Assembly (NCBI GenBank): GCA_963921825.1
Contig: OY997593.1
Coordinates: 49,646,039 to 49,710,038 of the forward strand
Length of the DNA: 64,000 nt
Direction of reading: 5' to 3'
Source: Erodium maritimum
Taxonomy: Eukaryota; Streptophyta; Magnoliopsida; Geraniales; Geraniaceae
The notes under the pieces were generated by a model, which saw only the letters and a list, made by a program, of their open reading frames with translations, made no database searches and had not been told where the DNA came from. Numbering within the stretch: the stretch's first letter is position 1; every line of letters starts with the position of its first letter. Shown piece by piece: positions 63,423 to 64,000 of the stretch. The position numbers and the translations under genes are program-made.

Positions 63423-64000
63423 TGTCACGCCCCAAATCCAGTTTTGACCGGACTCGAGACGTGCGCTAAAACAATAATAAATTTAAATGAAAGTAAGTCA
63501 AATTAAGTCTCAAATAGTAGTTCAAAACTTTAAACAATGCCGCGAGTCGCAGCTCGATAAAAACAACGGTAAAATAGTTCAACAATTAACGGTACGTCGC
63601 TAGACACTAGCTAAACCCTCGCTAGCTCCCAATCTCCGAGAATCCTGCTAGTACAGATCCCACTCAATACCTGAAACACAACAAAGTAAGGGGGTGAGCT
63701 TACGCTCAGTAGGAAAAGTAGTCAAGGTTCTGAACCACAGTTCATCACCACGGGTGACCGTCCAATTAGGGCATACTAGTAAAGCACAACTATTAAAAGT
63801 CAAATTGAACAATTACTCCAAGACAACGCGTAACCTTCACTCAGGCACAACCCGCAAAACTACTCACAACGAACCGAACTCATACCATTTTCCACAAGTA
63901 GCTCTTGACACCCATCACCTAACAATTCTCAATGAGCAACGCCTACGGTTATCTCACAACCGACCACATGTGCGAACTCGCACTGCAACGCAGGAATCAG
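63423..64000 (-). mobile_element. LTR (partial) of another minus-strand Ty3/gypsy element
   Basis: Begins TGTCACGCCCCAAAT on the plus strand, i.e. the 3' terminus of a minus-strand Tekay-like LTR, with the LTR palindrome variant at 63693-63708 next to ggaaaagtagt. It continues beyond the window, so its other end and its status (solo or part of an element) are unknown. Related to the segment at 49990-50420. Confidence 0.75.

Overview
The window is nuclear DNA from a eudicot plant. It has genes with GT-AG introns, a DYW-class pentatricopeptide repeat (PPR) gene, mannose-type jacalin lectins, an h-type thioredoxin remnant, and many nested plant transposable elements (Ty3/gypsy chromoviruses of Tekay and Reina type, CACTA, PIF/Harbinger, Mutator-like, hAT, Ty1/copia, MITEs). 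No rRNA, tRNA or CRISPR array was seen.

Layout. 1-7.4 kb: a degenerate minus-strand Tekay-type Ty3/gypsy element whose 3' LTR runs off the left edge. 7.4-9.3 kb: AT-rich repeats and unassigned sequence. 9.3-20.6 kb: a PIF/Harbinger-like unit with two broken SANT/Myb-like genes, split by a CACTA (En/Spm) element. The CACTA carries a five-exon tnp2-type transposase gene (1140 codons) with no break I can find, and a broken second gene. 21.1-30.4 kb: an old minus-strand Reina-like element whose gag is interrupted by a 3.9-kb solo LTR with a perfect 5-bp target-site duplication (TSD). 32.1-44.6 kb is the genic island, all on the plus strand: the last exon of a thioredoxin h pseudogene, a lectin gene (JRL1) with eight N-terminal repeats, mostly one exon each, ahead of one jacalin domain, an intronless PPR-DYW gene, and a three-jacalin-domain lectin gene (JRL2). 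A Harbinger-type element (36.7-38.4 kb) lies inside the island. 45-46 kb: palindromic repeats and an RRM-domain remnant. 46.6-55.9 kb: a young Tekay-type element with a perfect TSD, inserted in sequence that continues as a Ty1/copia-like remnant (to about 58.9 kb). 58.9-63.4 kb: nested DNA transposons (fold-back element > Mutator-like > hAT > MITE). 63.4 kb to the end: start of another minus-strand LTR.

The gene set thioredoxin h / jacalin lectin / PPR-DYW resembles, from memory, the Arabidopsis chromosome 1 neighbourhood At1g19715-At1g19720-At1g19730, so the island looks like a conserved block surrounded by transposon insertions. The most unusual thing here is JRL1: a serial exon amplification makes an array of Tyr/Arg/Asp-rich repeats of about 38-45 residues, fused to a jacalin domain whose sugar-binding Asp is replaced by Glu. 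Multi-exon models are hand-built from splice signals, reading frame and family similarity; no transcript or database evidence was available.
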